Assembly: GCA_022841625.1 (NCBI GenBank) | Contig: JALHRD010000019.1 | Span: 44,147-108,146, forward strand | Length of the DNA stretch: 64,000 nt | Reading direction: 5' to 3' | DNA from: Xanthobacteraceae bacterium | Lineage (GTDB): Bacteria; Pseudomonadota; Alphaproteobacteria; Rhizobiales; Xanthobacteraceae | Part shown: positions 51,615 to 60,989 of the stretch, one piece after another | How positions within the stretch are numbered: position 1 is the stretch's first letter | How the letters are laid out: each line of letters begins with the position of its first letter | Notes under the pieces: generated by a model | The model's database searches: none | The model's input: the letters and a program-made list of their open reading frames with translations, nothing else | What the model was told of the DNA's origin: nothing | Translations under genes and position numbers: made by a program

Positions 51615-54322
51615 GGGCAGGTCTCCGTGGCTCGCCCAGTGGCGCGCGCCTTGGCTCGCTCCTGAGCCACCAGCCGTTTCAACTCCGGCAGGCAGGAGCC
51701 GCAATTGGTGCCGGCGCGCGTCGCTTGTCCGATCGCCGCAATGGTGCCGGCCATGCCAGAGGCCACGGCATTACGAATGACTTCGGCGCCGATGCCGAAG
51801 CAGGCGCACACCACCGGCTCGGTTTCGGTCATGGAAGCCGCCGCGATCCGCGTGAGCGGAATTCCGTCATCGTGCCCTTCGAGCGCGTTGAGGTCGCCCA
51901 TGCTCAGCGGCTGATCGGATGGTCCAATGCATATGAGTCCATCGACTTCGCCATCGACAATCGCAGCCGCGCGATAGGTCCGCTCGGCCAGGTGTTCGGC
52001 AAGCTTGCCGTCTTCGGTGAGCATCCGATAGGCAAAGTCGTGCCACACCATCGGGCCATGGTCGCTGGCGACCCGGTATTCGTAGCCGTTAGCGATCGCG
52101 ATGCGCGTCCACCAGGTCGCGTTCGGAAACGCCGTCGCACGGCGCGTGCGCACGAAGCCGCGCATCGCAAACGTGACCGGCGCGATGGCGGCCGGCGTAG
52201 CTTTCGCCTCCGGCTGGCCGGAAAACGGATCGGTGCACGGCGATACGAGATCGTCGGCGCGGGCGGCGGAGGCGGTGCCGTCACTCCAATGGATCGGCAA
52301 AAACAGCGAGCCTGCGCGCTGCTCGTTGCTGACGATCACCTTGACGATGCAGACGCCATGCGCTGTCGCGACACGGGCAAAGCCGCCGTCGCTGAGGCCG
52401 GCGCGCGTAGCATCGTCCGGGTGTACTTCGACAAACGGCTCCGGCAGGTGGGTCGCAAGCCGTGGGCTCAGGCCGGTGCGCGTCATGGTGTGCCACTGGT
52501 CGCGAATGCGACCGGTGTTGAGGCGCAGTGGAAAGTTTTCAGATGTCGCTTCCCGCAATGCCGGCGGCTCGGGCGTGACAAAGCGGCCCTTGCCGTCGGC
52601 GGTGAAAAAGCCGCCGTCGGCAAAGAACCGGCGCTCGGCCGGCAAGGTGCCGGCGAGACGCGGCCACTGCACCGGCGCCAGCGCGTCGTATTCCGGATCG
52701 GTGAGCGTCGCGAGCGCGCCGATATCAAAGTCGCGCGTGCCGTAATTCTCGAAGCCGGACAGCGCGGCATGCTCGCGGAATATGTCGGCCGCCGAGCGAT
52801 AGGCGAATGCCTGCGCGAATCCGAGCCGACCGGCCACGTCCGCGACGATCCGCCAGTCCGGCCGCGCTTCGCCGGGCAGCGGCAGAAAGGCGCGCTGGCG
52901 CGAGATGCGGCGTTCTGAATTGGTGACGGTGCCGTCCTTTTCGCCCCAACCCGCCGCCGGCAACAGCACATGCGCGCCGGCATTGACGGTGTCGTTCGAA
53001 GCAACGTTTTCCGATACGACGAACAGGTCGAGCTTGCCGAGCGCCGCGCGAACCGCAGCGGCGCGCGGCATCGACACCGCGGGATTGGTTGCCATGACCC
53101 ATAGCGCCTTGATCTCGCCGCGCGCGATTGCGTCGAACATTGCGACCGCCTTGAGTCCCTCGCGCTCCGCGATGCGCGGCGCCTGCCAGAAGCGGCGCAC
53201 CCGATCGACCTCGGGCGGAGCGAAGCCCATATGCGCCGCTAGCATATTGGCGAGCCCGCCGACCTCGCGGCCGCCCATGGCATTGGGTTGTCCGGTCAGC
53301 GAGAACGGCCCGCAACCGGGTTTGCCGATCCGGCCGGTGGCGAGATGGCAATTGATGATGGCGTTGACCTTGTCGGTGCCTTGCGCCGACTGGTTCACGC
53401 CCTGCGAATAGCAGGTGACGGTGCGGTCGGTTTCCCGAAACCATTTGAAGAACTTACGGACCAGCGAACGCTCAAGGCCGGTCGCGCGCGCGGTGGCGTC
53501 GAGATTGGGCGCGATGGCCTTGGCGCGCGTCAACGCATCGTCGAAGCCGGTGGTGTGCGACTGGATGTAGTGTGGGTCGAGCGCGTGCTTTTCAGCGAGA
53601 TGCACCAGCAGGCCGGCAAACAGCGCGGTGTCCATGCCAGGTTCGATCGCAAGGAACAGATCGGCGTCGCCAGCGGTCACGGTCCGGCGCGGATCGATGA
53701 CGATAATCTTCGCGCCGCGCTCGGCCTTGTTGCGCATCATGCGCTGGAACAGAACCGGATGGCACCAGGCGGCGTTTGAGCCGACCAGCACAATGAGATC
53801 GGCTTCGTCGAGATCGGCATAGGTGCCCGGAACGGTGTCCGACCCGAAGGCACGCCGGTGGCCCGCGACCGACGACGCCATGCACAGCCGCGAATTGGTG
53901 TCGACATGCGCCGAGCCGATGAATCCCTTCATCAGCTTGTTGGCGACATAATAGTCCTCGGTCAGCAATTGCCCGGAGAGGTAGAATGCAACGGCATTGG
54001 GTCCGTGGCGTTCGATAATGTCCTTTAGGCCTCCCGCGACACGATCAAGCGCATTGTCCCAACTTGCGCGTTGCAGCGTGCCATCCGCGGTTCGCAGCAT
54101 CGGGTAGAGCAGCCTGGTATCGAGCGCGAGCGTTTCGCCAAGCGCTGAACCTTTCGAGCAGGTCCGTCCGAAATTCGCGGGATGTGCCGGATCGCCGGCC
54201 ACCACGGCGCCGCCGCGGCCGTCCGGCTGCGCGATCACGCCGCAGCCGACGCCGCAATAGGGGCAGGCGGTGCGCACCGCGGGCGCAGGGCAAAGCGGTG
54301 GTTGGAGCAGGGGCGCGTTCAT
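51611..54322 (-). CDS. nasA: Assimilatory nitrate reductase catalytic subunit NasA
   Basis: 903 aa from ATG 54322; residues further upstream belong to the flavoprotein frame. N-terminal [4Fe-4S] ligands are Cys20, 23, 27 and 55. The molybdopterin domain follows, with the probable Mo-ligand cysteine in RLCMASSVAG. A C-terminal BFD-type [2Fe-2S] domain has CxC (839/841) and CxxC (874/877), as in NasA/NasC of Klebsiella and rhizobia. Reduces nitrate to nitrite in the cytoplasm. The start lies within the flavoprotein stop region (54324), with 4-nt overlap to cysG downstream. The flavoprotein upstream is its likely electron donor. Confidence 0.93.
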   Translation of the reverse strand: MNAPLLQPPLCPAPAVRTACPYCGVGCGVIAQPDGRGGAVVAGDPAHPANFGRTCSKGSALGETLALDTRLLYPMLRTADGTLQRASWDNALDRVAGGLKDIIERHGPNAVAFYLSGQLLTEDYYVANKLMKGFIGSAHVDTNSRLCMASSVAGHRRAFGSDTVPGTYADLDEADLIVLVGSNAAWCHPVLFQRMMRNKAERGAKIIVIDPRRTVTAGDADLFLAIEPGMDTALFAGLLVHLAEKHALDPHYIQSHTTGFDDALTRAKAIAPNLDATARATGLERSLVRKFFKWFRETDRTVTCYSQGVNQSAQGTDKVNAIINCHLATGRIGKPGCGPFSLTGQPNAMGGREVGGLANMLAAHMGFAPPEVDRVRRFWQAPRIAEREGLKAVAMFDAIARGEIKALWVMATNPAVSMPRAAAVRAALGKLDLFVVSENVASNDTVNAGAHVLLPAAGWGEKDGTVTNSERRISRQRAFLPLPGEARPDWRIVADVAGRLGFAQAFAYRSAADIFREHAALSGFENYGTRDFDIGALATLTDPEYDALAPVQWPRLAGTLPAERRFFADGGFFTADGKGRFVTPEPPALREATSENFPLRLNTGRIRDQWHTMTRTGLSPRLATHLPEPFVEVHPDDATRAGLSDGGFARVATAHGVCIVKVIVSNEQRAGSLFLPIHWSDGTASAARADDLVSPCTDPFSGQPEAKATPAAIAPVTFAMRGFVRTRRATAFPNATWWTRIAIANGYEYRVASDHGPMVWHDFAYRMLTEDGKLAEHLAERTYRAAAIVDGEVDGLICIGPSDQPLSMGDLNALEGHDDGIPLTRIAAASMTETEPVVCACFGIGAEVIRNAVASGMAGTIAAIGQATRAGTNCGSCLPELKRLVAQERAKARATGRATETCP

Positions 54323-54323
54323 T

Positions 54324-55940
54324 TCAGTACACGTCCTGCTGATAACGGCCGCGCTTCTTGAGATCGGCCACAAACGCGATCGCTTCGTCGGTTGAGCGCA
54401 CGCCATAGGCCGCCACCACATCGACCAGCGCGCGCTCGACATCCTTGGCCATGTTCTTGGCGTCGCCGCAGACATAGAGATGTGCGCCCTCGGCGAGCCA
54501 TGCCCACAGGTCGCGGCCGACTTCGCGCATGCGGTCCTGCACATAGATTTTCTGATGGCTGTCGCGTGACCATGCCAGCGTGAGGCGCTGCAACCCACGT
54601 GCCGCCTTCATGGCGGTGAGTTCGTCCTCATAGAAGAAGTCGCACGCGCTGCGCTGATGGCCGAAGAACAGCCAATTGCGGCCGGGCGCCTTGGTCGCCA
54701 TCCGCTCCTGCAGGAAGGCGCGGAACGGCGCGATGCCGGTGCCTGGCCCGATCATGATCACCGGCACCGACGGGTCGGCCGGCAGGCCAAAGGCATGGGC
54801 CTTCTGCACATAGACCTTGAGCCGGTCGCCGGGCTTTGCACGTCCCGCCAGGAATGTCGATGCGACGCCGAGCCGGGTGCGGCCGCCGAGATCGTAGCGA
54901 ACGGTGTCGACGCAGAGCGCCATGCGGTTGGCGTCAACCTTTGGCGAGGAAGCGATCGAGTATAGCCGGGGCTGCAAGGGTTCGAGACTTTCGATAAACG
55001 CCTCCGGATCCGGCCGCAGGCCGTGGAACTTCTCGATCGCCGCCAGGACATCGAGCGCAGCGGCATCGCCGTCCGGATCGTCGCCGGCCGCCAGCGCCTT
55101 GGCCATTTGGCGGCGCTCGCCGCCGGCGATGTAGGAGAACAATTGAAACAATTGATCGGGCGCGAGCCCGAGCGAGACATCGTTGATCAGCACGTCCCGC
55201 AACTGGCGGCCGCGGACCGGAATGTCGCGTGCAAGACCGAGCGCAGCGATCACCGCATCGGCAAGCGCGGGATCGTTCGATGGAAACAGACCGAACGCAT
55301 CGCCGACCGTATAATCGATGCCGGCGCCGCTAAGATCGAACTCAACGTGCCAGGTCTCCTTGGCCGAGCCCGGCTTGTTCAGGCGCGTGCGCGAGAGGAA
55401 TGTCGCTTCAACGGGATTGTCGCGTGAACGTTCGGGCACTGCGGCCGGTGCAGCCGAAACAGCGGCAGCCGGCGTGGTCGACGCGCTCGTCGTGGTCGGC
55501 GACGAATTGCCAAACTCCTCGAACAGCGTCTTGAGCATCCGGGCGGTTTCCTTGCCGCCGGGCACGCAGAGATTGAGACGCTGTTCCTGCTTTTCCGCGA
55601 TTGCGTTGGAATAGTCGTGACAGTTGTATCCGCATTGTCCGCAGTCCTGTTGGGCCATGGCGGCCATCATCCGGCGGCGCAGCGGCCGCCCTTCCGCGAG
55701 TTTCATGCGCTCGGCAAGCGGCAAAGTCTGGTCGTGCCAAGGGGCATCGTCGTCATTGGCTTCGGCGGTGGGTGGGGCCGGCATCAGCGCCGCGGATTCG
55801 GCCTGCGACAGCGGCGTCACCGTGCCCTCGAGTGAGGTGAGGCCGGCGAAGAACCCGTTGAGCCAAGTGCGTTGTTCGGAGGTGAACGGCGCGGTTTCCG
55901 GGATGAACTGCGGGACCGACGAACGCGGCGCCATGGTCAT
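54324..55940 (-). CDS. CysJ-like FAD/NADPH reductase with N-terminal RnfB-like [4Fe-4S] domain
   Basis: 538 aa from ATG 55940, whose bases overlap the nirA stop (ATGA). Residues about 96-130 carry Cys100, 103, 107 and 125 in CGQCGYNCHDY...LCVPGG, the Fe-S domain form seen in RnfB-like proteins. An Ala/Pro/Thr linker (145-172) leads to the CysJ-type FAD domain (RLYSIASSP, 325-333) and NADPH domain (GPGTGIAPFRAF, 399-410; C-terminal aromatic Tyr538). The flavodoxin (FMN) domain of CysJ is absent. It should pass NADPH electrons through FAD and the cluster to NasA or NirA. Often annotated as sulfite reductase alpha subunit, but the context is nitrate assimilation. Confidence 0.87.
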   Translation of the reverse strand: MTMAPRSSVPQFIPETAPFTSEQRTWLNGFFAGLTSLEGTVTPLSQAESAALMPAPPTAEANDDDAPWHDQTLPLAERMKLAEGRPLRRRMMAAMAQQDCGQCGYNCHDYSNAIAEKQEQRLNLCVPGGKETARMLKTLFEEFGNSSPTTTSASTTPAAAVSAAPAAVPERSRDNPVEATFLSRTRLNKPGSAKETWHVEFDLSGAGIDYTVGDAFGLFPSNDPALADAVIAALGLARDIPVRGRQLRDVLINDVSLGLAPDQLFQLFSYIAGGERRQMAKALAAGDDPDGDAAALDVLAAIEKFHGLRPDPEAFIESLEPLQPRLYSIASSPKVDANRMALCVDTVRYDLGGRTRLGVASTFLAGRAKPGDRLKVYVQKAHAFGLPADPSVPVIMIGPGTGIAPFRAFLQERMATKAPGRNWLFFGHQRSACDFFYEDELTAMKAARGLQRLTLAWSRDSHQKIYVQDRMREVGRDLWAWLAEGAHLYVCGDAKNMAKDVERALVDVVAAYGVRSTDEAIAFVADLKKRGRYQQDVY

Positions 55941-57697
55941 GATGACACCGCGACACACATGGCCTTGAGGGCATCGATGTCATGCCGGCGCGAGAACGCC
56001 AGAAAGGTCTCGGCCGCTGAGTGACGATGCGCGAGATAGCTCCGCAACAGCCGCTCGACGGTTGCCGGGATTTCTTCGGCGCGCACATCGGTAAATATCT
56101 CGCGCGCGAGTCCGGCATCGGCGCCGGCGCCGCCTCCGACCAGCACGTGATAGCCCTCGACGGTGTCACCGTCGTCGTTGATCGTTACCTTGCAGGCGAT
56201 CAGGCCGATGTCGCCGATATAGTGCTGCGCGCAGGAATGATGGCAGCCGGTCAGGTGGATGTTAACGGGACCGTCGAGTTCGAGGCGCGCTTCGCACCAG
56301 CGCGCGATCTCTTCGGCGTGCCGTTTGGTGTCGGACGCCGCAAAGCGACAGCCGGTGCTGCCGGTGCAGGCAATCAGCCCAGTGCGGACCGCGCTGGCGG
56401 CAACCGACAGTCCCAACGCCTTGATGCCGCTGACCGCGCCTTTGACCTTGCTGTCCGGTACGCCGGATATCAGCAGATTCTGCCAGACGGTGAGCCGGAT
56501 ATCGCCATCGCCGAGGGCATGGGCGATGCCGGCGAGGCCGCGCATTTGCGCGGGCGTGAGCTTGCCAACCGGCAGGACCACGCCGATCCAATTGAGCCCG
56601 TCCTGCTTCTGCGCATGCACGCCGATATGGGCGGCGCGATCGACCGCCGGCCGCGGCGCCAGCGCTTCCGGTGGCACGCGGTCGAGCTTGCGGCCGAGCT
56701 TTTCCTCGGTCAGCGTGAGAACCTGGTCCATCCCCAACCGATCGATGACGTATTTGAGCCGCGCCTTGTTGCGGTTGGTGCGATCGCCGTGATCGCTGAA
56801 CACGCGCACCACGGCGTCGGCGACCTTGGTGGCGTCGTCGGGGCGAACGACCACGCCGGTGCCGCGTGCAAAATCCTTATGGCCGGTGATGCCGCCGAGC
56901 ATCAGGCGGAACCAGACGCCGGGCGCGACCCCAAAGCCCTCATTCACCGTCACGGCTTGAAAGCCGATGTCGTTGGTGTCCTCAAGCGCCGCGATGGTGC
57001 CGCCGCCGTCATAGGCGACATTGAATTTGCGCGGCAAACCGTAGAGCGCGCGCTCGTTGAGGATGTGGAAGTGCCACGCGCGCGCATAGGGGCGGGTATC
57101 GATCAGTTCCTGGCTGTCGATGCCGGCGGTCGGCGAGCCCGTAACATTGCGAATATTGTCCGCGCCCGAACCGCGCGAGCACAGGCCGAGATCCTGGATT
57201 GCCTCCAGCACCGCCACCGCGTTTTTGGGCTCAATCTCGCGGAACTGCAGATTGGCGCGGGTGGTGACGTGGGCGTAGCCGCCGCCATAGCGCTCGGCGA
57301 GTTCGGCAAGCTCCGACAATTGCCAATGCTTCAGGATACCGTTCGGAATCCGCAGCCGGCACATATAGAAGCTCTGCGCCGGAGCGACGTAGAACAGGCC
57401 GAAATAGCGCCAACGGAAATTGTCCGCGGGTTTCGGCGCTTCGTTGTCGCCGGCTTGCTGCTTAAGGCGGCCATAGGCGTCGAACGGATGCTGTTCGCGT
57501 TTGAACGTCTCTTGATCGGCAAGCTTGCCGCCGGCCTTGACGGTGCGGTCCTGCGCGCGCCAGTGCTCGGCGTCCGGCCCGGTCGGTTCTGCGGTCGCTG
57601 CAACGGCGCCGCCCGCGCGTGCCGAGCGCGCGGCTTGCAGTCCGCTGGTGAAGCCTTCCAGGTAGCGCTTTTGCTCCGGAGTGAAATCGCCCGACAT
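55937..57697 (-). CDS. nirA: Ferredoxin-type nitrite reductase (siroheme, NirA family)
   Basis: 586 aa from ATG 57697. Duplicated nitrite/sulfite reductase architecture. The siroheme-[4Fe-4S] cysteines are Cys444, 450 (CTGSTGC) and Cys485, 489 (CHHSC). YARAWHFHILNERALYGLPRKFN... and RANLQFREI are typical NirA sequences. Six-electron reduction of nitrite to ammonia in the cytoplasm. The first 20 residues (FTPEQKRYLEGFTSGL) resemble the N-terminus of the downstream flavoprotein and may be a docking element. The gene starts 7 nt after the nrtD stop and overlaps the flavoprotein gene by 4 nt. Sulfite reductase is the alternative, made less likely by the neighbours. Confidence 0.92.
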   Translation of the reverse strand: MSGDFTPEQKRYLEGFTSGLQAARSARAGGAVAATAEPTGPDAEHWRAQDRTVKAGGKLADQETFKREQHPFDAYGRLKQQAGDNEAPKPADNFRWRYFGLFYVAPAQSFYMCRLRIPNGILKHWQLSELAELAERYGGGYAHVTTRANLQFREIEPKNAVAVLEAIQDLGLCSRGSGADNIRNVTGSPTAGIDSQELIDTRPYARAWHFHILNERALYGLPRKFNVAYDGGGTIAALEDTNDIGFQAVTVNEGFGVAPGVWFRLMLGGITGHKDFARGTGVVVRPDDATKVADAVVRVFSDHGDRTNRNKARLKYVIDRLGMDQVLTLTEEKLGRKLDRVPPEALAPRPAVDRAAHIGVHAQKQDGLNWIGVVLPVGKLTPAQMRGLAGIAHALGDGDIRLTVWQNLLISGVPDSKVKGAVSGIKALGLSVAASAVRTGLIACTGSTGCRFAASDTKRHAEEIARWCEARLELDGPVNIHLTGCHHSCAQHYIGDIGLIACKVTINDDGDTVEGYHVLVGGGAGADAGLAREIFTDVRAEEIPATVERLLRSYLAHRHSAAETFLAFSRRHDIDALKAMCVAVSS

Positions 57698-57704
57698 CTT
57701 ATCC

Positions 57705-58499
57705 TCAGGCGGCTTCCACAAAGCTGTGGCGTTCGTACAGGAATTCGAGCACACGTTGGCGGCAGCGCAGATAGGTCGCGTTGCTCGACAGTTCGAGCCG
57801 GCGGCGCGGTCGCGCCAGCGGCACGTCGAGCACCTCGCCGATATAGGCGGCGGGGCCGTTGGTCATCATCACGATGCGATCGGACAGCAGAACGGCTTCG
57901 TCCACGTCGTGGGTGATCATCATCACCGTGTTGCCGAGCTTGGTGTGAATTGCCATGACGGAGTCCTGCAGATGCGCGCGGGTGAGTGCATCGAGGGCGC
58001 CGAACGGCTCGTCGAGCAGCAGCACCTTCGGCTCCATGGCAAGGGCGCGGGCGAGCCCGACGCGCTGCTTCATGCCGCCGGAGATTTCCGTCGGCCGCTT
58101 GTCCTTGGCGTGCGCCATCTGCACGAGTTCGAGATTGTGCATGGTCCATTGGTGGCGTTCGGCGCGCGAACGCTTGCCGGAAAATACCTTGTCGACGGCG
58201 AGACGGACATTGTCGTAAGCCGTAAGCCAAGGCAGCAACGAGTGGTTCTGGAAAACGACCGCGCGATCCGGACCGGGTTCGTTGACTTCCTGGTTTTCCA
58301 GCAGCACGGCGCCGGTGGTCACCGGGGTCAATCCGGCGACGATGTTGAGCAGCGTGGTCTTGCCGCAGCCGGAATGGCCGATGATGGAGACGAACTCGCC
58401 GCGCGCGACGCTCATCGTCACGTTCTTAAGCACCTCGGTCTCGCGCGAGCCGCGAATGAAAACTTTGTCGACATGGTCGATCTTGAGATATGCGGTCAT
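57705..58499 (-). CDS. nrtD: Nitrate ABC transporter, ATP-binding protein
   Basis: 264 aa from ATG 58499; the frame upstream is non-coding shadow of nrtB. Walker A GHSGCGKTT (41-49), Q-loop FQNHSLLPW, signature ISGGMKQR, Walker B VLLLDEPFGALDA and switch histidine MITHDVDEA. Highest similarity by eye is to NrtD/SsuB/TauB-type importers of nitrate, sulfonate and related anions. It powers the NrtB permease encoded 10 nt upstream. No NrtC (ATPase-receptor fusion) is present, so this is the NrtABD form. Confidence 0.92.
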   Translation of the reverse strand: MTAYLKIDHVDKVFIRGSRETEVLKNVTMSVARGEFVSIIGHSGCGKTTLLNIVAGLTPVTTGAVLLENQEVNEPGPDRAVVFQNHSLLPWLTAYDNVRLAVDKVFSGKRSRAERHQWTMHNLELVQMAHAKDKRPTEISGGMKQRVGLARALAMEPKVLLLDEPFGALDALTRAHLQDSVMAIHTKLGNTVMMITHDVDEAVLLSDRIVMMTNGPAAYIGEVLDVPLARPRRRLELSSNATYLRCRQRVLEFLYERHSFVEAA

Positions 58500-58509
58500 C
58501 GTCGATCCT

Positions 58510-59409
58510 TCAGGTTGCAGTCGTGCCGCGGGTGACAACATTGCCGACGGCGGCGACGATGCGATCCAGTACAAAGCCGACCATGCCGATATAGGCGAGC
58601 GCCACAACGATGTCGGGAATGCGCGACGAGTTCCAGGCGTCCCAAATGAAGAACCCGATGCCGACGCCGCCGGTGAGCATCTCAGCGGCGACGATCGCGA
58701 GCCACGACAAGCCAATGCCGATGCGCAGACCCGTGAAGATGTAGGGCGCTGCCGACGGGATCATTATCTTCCAGAAGAACTCCAGATGATTGAGCCGCAG
58801 CACCGCCGCGACGTTACGATAGTCCTGCGGGATGTTTCGGATGCCGACAGCGGTGTTGATAATGATCGGCCAGACGGCGGTGATGAAAATCACGAAGATC
58901 GCTGACGGCTGGCTGTCGCGGAATGCCGCCAGTGAGATCGGCAGCCAGGCGAGCGGTGAGATCGTGCGCAACACCTGGAAGATCGGATCGAGGCCGCGCA
59001 TTGCCCAAACCGACTGCCCGATGATCGTGCCGATCAAAATGCCGATGAATCCGGCGAGCCCGTAGCCGATGGCAACGCGCTGCAACGAGGTTAGGACGCG
59101 CCAGCCGAGGCCGATGTCCTGCGGCCCCGCGACAAAGAACGGATCGACAATGAGGTCGTAGGCCTCGGTCCAGATTTTGGTCGGCGGCGGCAGGGTCGCA
59201 CCCGGCTTGTTGCAGAGCAGTTCCCACACCACCAGCAGCAGCGTCAGCATCACCAGCGGTGGGATCACTTTCGCTGCCGCGTCGCCGAGCATTGGTATGA
59301 GCCGAGCCTGGATGAAGCCTGGCGTCCGTGGTTTGAACACCAGCACTTCTGCGGCCGGCGTGGTTGCTGCGGCCGTTTCGGCTTCGGCAGTCAGCGCGGG
59401 CATTGCCAT
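58510..59409 (-). CDS. nrtB: Nitrate ABC transporter, permease protein
   Basis: 299 aa from ATG 59409, behind GGAGAG. About six membrane helices after a roughly 55-residue Ala/Thr-rich cytoplasmic start. The EAA-type loop is in the segment around NVAAVLRLNHLEFFWKIMIPSAAPYIFTGLRIG, typical of NrtB/SsuC/TauC. Inner membrane; forms the channel for nitrate with NrtD and receives it from NrtA. Second gene of the operon, 73 nt after nrtA. Confidence 0.92.
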   Translation of the reverse strand: MAMPALTAEAETAAATTPAAEVLVFKPRTPGFIQARLIPMLGDAAAKVIPPLVMLTLLLVVWELLCNKPGATLPPPTKIWTEAYDLIVDPFFVAGPQDIGLGWRVLTSLQRVAIGYGLAGFIGILIGTIIGQSVWAMRGLDPIFQVLRTISPLAWLPISLAAFRDSQPSAIFVIFITAVWPIIINTAVGIRNIPQDYRNVAAVLRLNHLEFFWKIMIPSAAPYIFTGLRIGIGLSWLAIVAAEMLTGGVGIGFFIWDAWNSSRIPDIVVALAYIGMVGFVLDRIVAAVGNVVTRGTTAT

Positions 59410-59482
59410 TAGTTCTCTCCGGCAGTTCTTGTGGTCATCCCGCACCCGTCGTGCAAGCGCGGAGGAGCGGGATGTGGCGAGG

Positions 59483-60796
59483 TCAGACTCCGACGCGTTT
59501 GATGGTGAGGCTCTTGAGGTAGGCAGCCGGATCGGCGGGGTCGAACACCTTGCCGTCGAAGAAGGTTTCCTTACCGCGCGAACTTGAAGTTGGAATGTCG
59601 GCAGCAGCGACGGACAGCGACTTGGCCGCTTCGCGCCACAGGTCCTCGCGGTTTACTTTGTTGACCAGCGCATTGATGTCGGTGCTCTGCTCAAACTTGC
59701 CCCAGCGGATATCCTCGGTGACGAACCAGGCGTCATGACTCTTGAACGGGTAGGACGCGTGCTCGCTCCAGAACTTCATGTAATGTTTGGTGCCCTTCTC
59801 AATACGGCCATGGCCGTAATTGATGTCGCCGCGGAGCCGGCCGATGATGTCGGCAACCGGGACATTGAACCACTGACGGCGACCGACGATGGTGGCGAGC
59901 TCCTGTTTGTTCTCCATCTTCTCGCACCACTGCTGTGCTTCCATTATCGCCATCACGAGCGCGCGCGTTGCGTTCGGATGCTTGTCGACCCATTCGGCGC
60001 GCATGCCGAGCGCCTTTTCGGGATGCTTGAACCAGATTTCGCCGGTGGTGCAGGCGGTGTAGCCGATGTCCTGATTGACCAGCTGTTCGTTCCACGGCTC
60101 ACCGACGCAGAATGCGTCCATGTTGCCGACCTTCATGTTCGCCACCATCTGCGGCGGCGGGACCACGATGGTCGAAACGTCCTTGTCGGGATCGATGCCG
60201 CCGGCTGCGAGCCAGTAGCGAATCCAGAGATCATGCGTTCCGCCCGGGAACGTCATCGCGACTTTAACTTCCTTGCCGGTAGCCTTCTTCTTGTCGAAGG
60301 CGGCCTTCAGCGGCGAGGCGTCGGTGGTGATCTTGAGATCCTTGAACTCGTTTGAAACCGATATTCCCTGCGCGTCGAGGTTCAGCCGCGCCAGAATGTA
60401 CATCGGCGTCGGCACATTGTTCTGGGTCACCCTTCCGGCCGAAATCAAATACGGCATCGGTGTGAGAATATGGGCGCCATCGATGCCGTTCTTCTCCGAG
60501 CCCAACACGACGTTGTCGCGCGTCGCACCCCACGATGCCTGCTTGGAGACATCGACATCGGGCATGCCGTGCTTGGCGAAGAAGCCCTTCTCCTTGGCGA
60601 TCACCAAGGGCGAGGCATCGACCAGCGCGATATAGCCAAGGACCGCCTTCTTCACCTCCGGTCCCTGCGCATGCGCCATAGGGGCGCCAAACGGAAACTG
60701 CGACTGAAGCGATCCGATCAGCGCGGCGGTGCCGGCGCTGGTTTTCAGGAATTTGCGGCGGCTGATGCCGCCAAGTTTGTCGGTGGTCTTGCTCAT
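59483..60796 (-). CDS. nrtA: Nitrate ABC transporter, substrate-binding protein
   Basis: 437 aa with a twin-arginine signal (SRRKFLKTSAGTAALIGS), followed by a mature NrtA/CmpA-type binding protein (GYIALVDASPLVIAKEKGFFAKHG). NrtA proteins of this class bind nitrate or nitrite, and the Tat signal is usual. It is the first gene of the nrtABD-nirA-flavoprotein-nasA-cysG operon. The start ATG follows GAAAGG. A candidate sigma-54-like promoter lies at 60869-60885. Confidence 0.93.
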   Translation of the reverse strand: MSKTTDKLGGISRRKFLKTSAGTAALIGSLQSQFPFGAPMAHAQGPEVKKAVLGYIALVDASPLVIAKEKGFFAKHGMPDVDVSKQASWGATRDNVVLGSEKNGIDGAHILTPMPYLISAGRVTQNNVPTPMYILARLNLDAQGISVSNEFKDLKITTDASPLKAAFDKKKATGKEVKVAMTFPGGTHDLWIRYWLAAGGIDPDKDVSTIVVPPPQMVANMKVGNMDAFCVGEPWNEQLVNQDIGYTACTTGEIWFKHPEKALGMRAEWVDKHPNATRALVMAIMEAQQWCEKMENKQELATIVGRRQWFNVPVADIIGRLRGDINYGHGRIEKGTKHYMKFWSEHASYPFKSHDAWFVTEDIRWGKFEQSTDINALVNKVNREDLWREAAKSLSVAAADIPTSSSRGKETFFDGKVFDPADPAAYLKSLTIKRVGV

Positions 60797-60868
60797 TGAT
60801 TAGCCTTTCGCGTCCGCCGGGAGCCCTGCGCGCGCGCAGCGCTAAACCACGCGCGCGCCACCTCATTA

Positions 60869-60885
60869 TTCAAGCGTTGTGCCAA
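60869..60885 (-). promoter_or_regulatory. Candidate sigma-54-like promoter of the nitrate operon
   Basis: On the minus strand the site reads TTGGCACAACGCTTGAA. It matches the -24 element (YTGGCAC) fully, with N4 spacing and TTG at -12, but has GA where the essential GC is expected. It lies about 73 nt upstream of the nrtA start. Nitrogen-regulated sigma-54 promoters are common for nas operons. The -12 mismatch is a real weakness. Confidence 0.4.
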
Positions 60886-60989
60886 GTCGCGATGTTTATG
60901 AAAAATCATATAAATCAGTGTTTTACTTTATTATCCTCAGCCACAATCGGAAGCATTGGGAGCTGAATGAGGCGGCGATCGCTTATAAT

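Noticed and set aside
54324..57697. Sulfite reductase CysJI pair
   Set aside because: The flavoprotein lacks the FMN domain, and both genes sit inside nrtABD-nasA-cysG, so nitrate assimilation is the better call.
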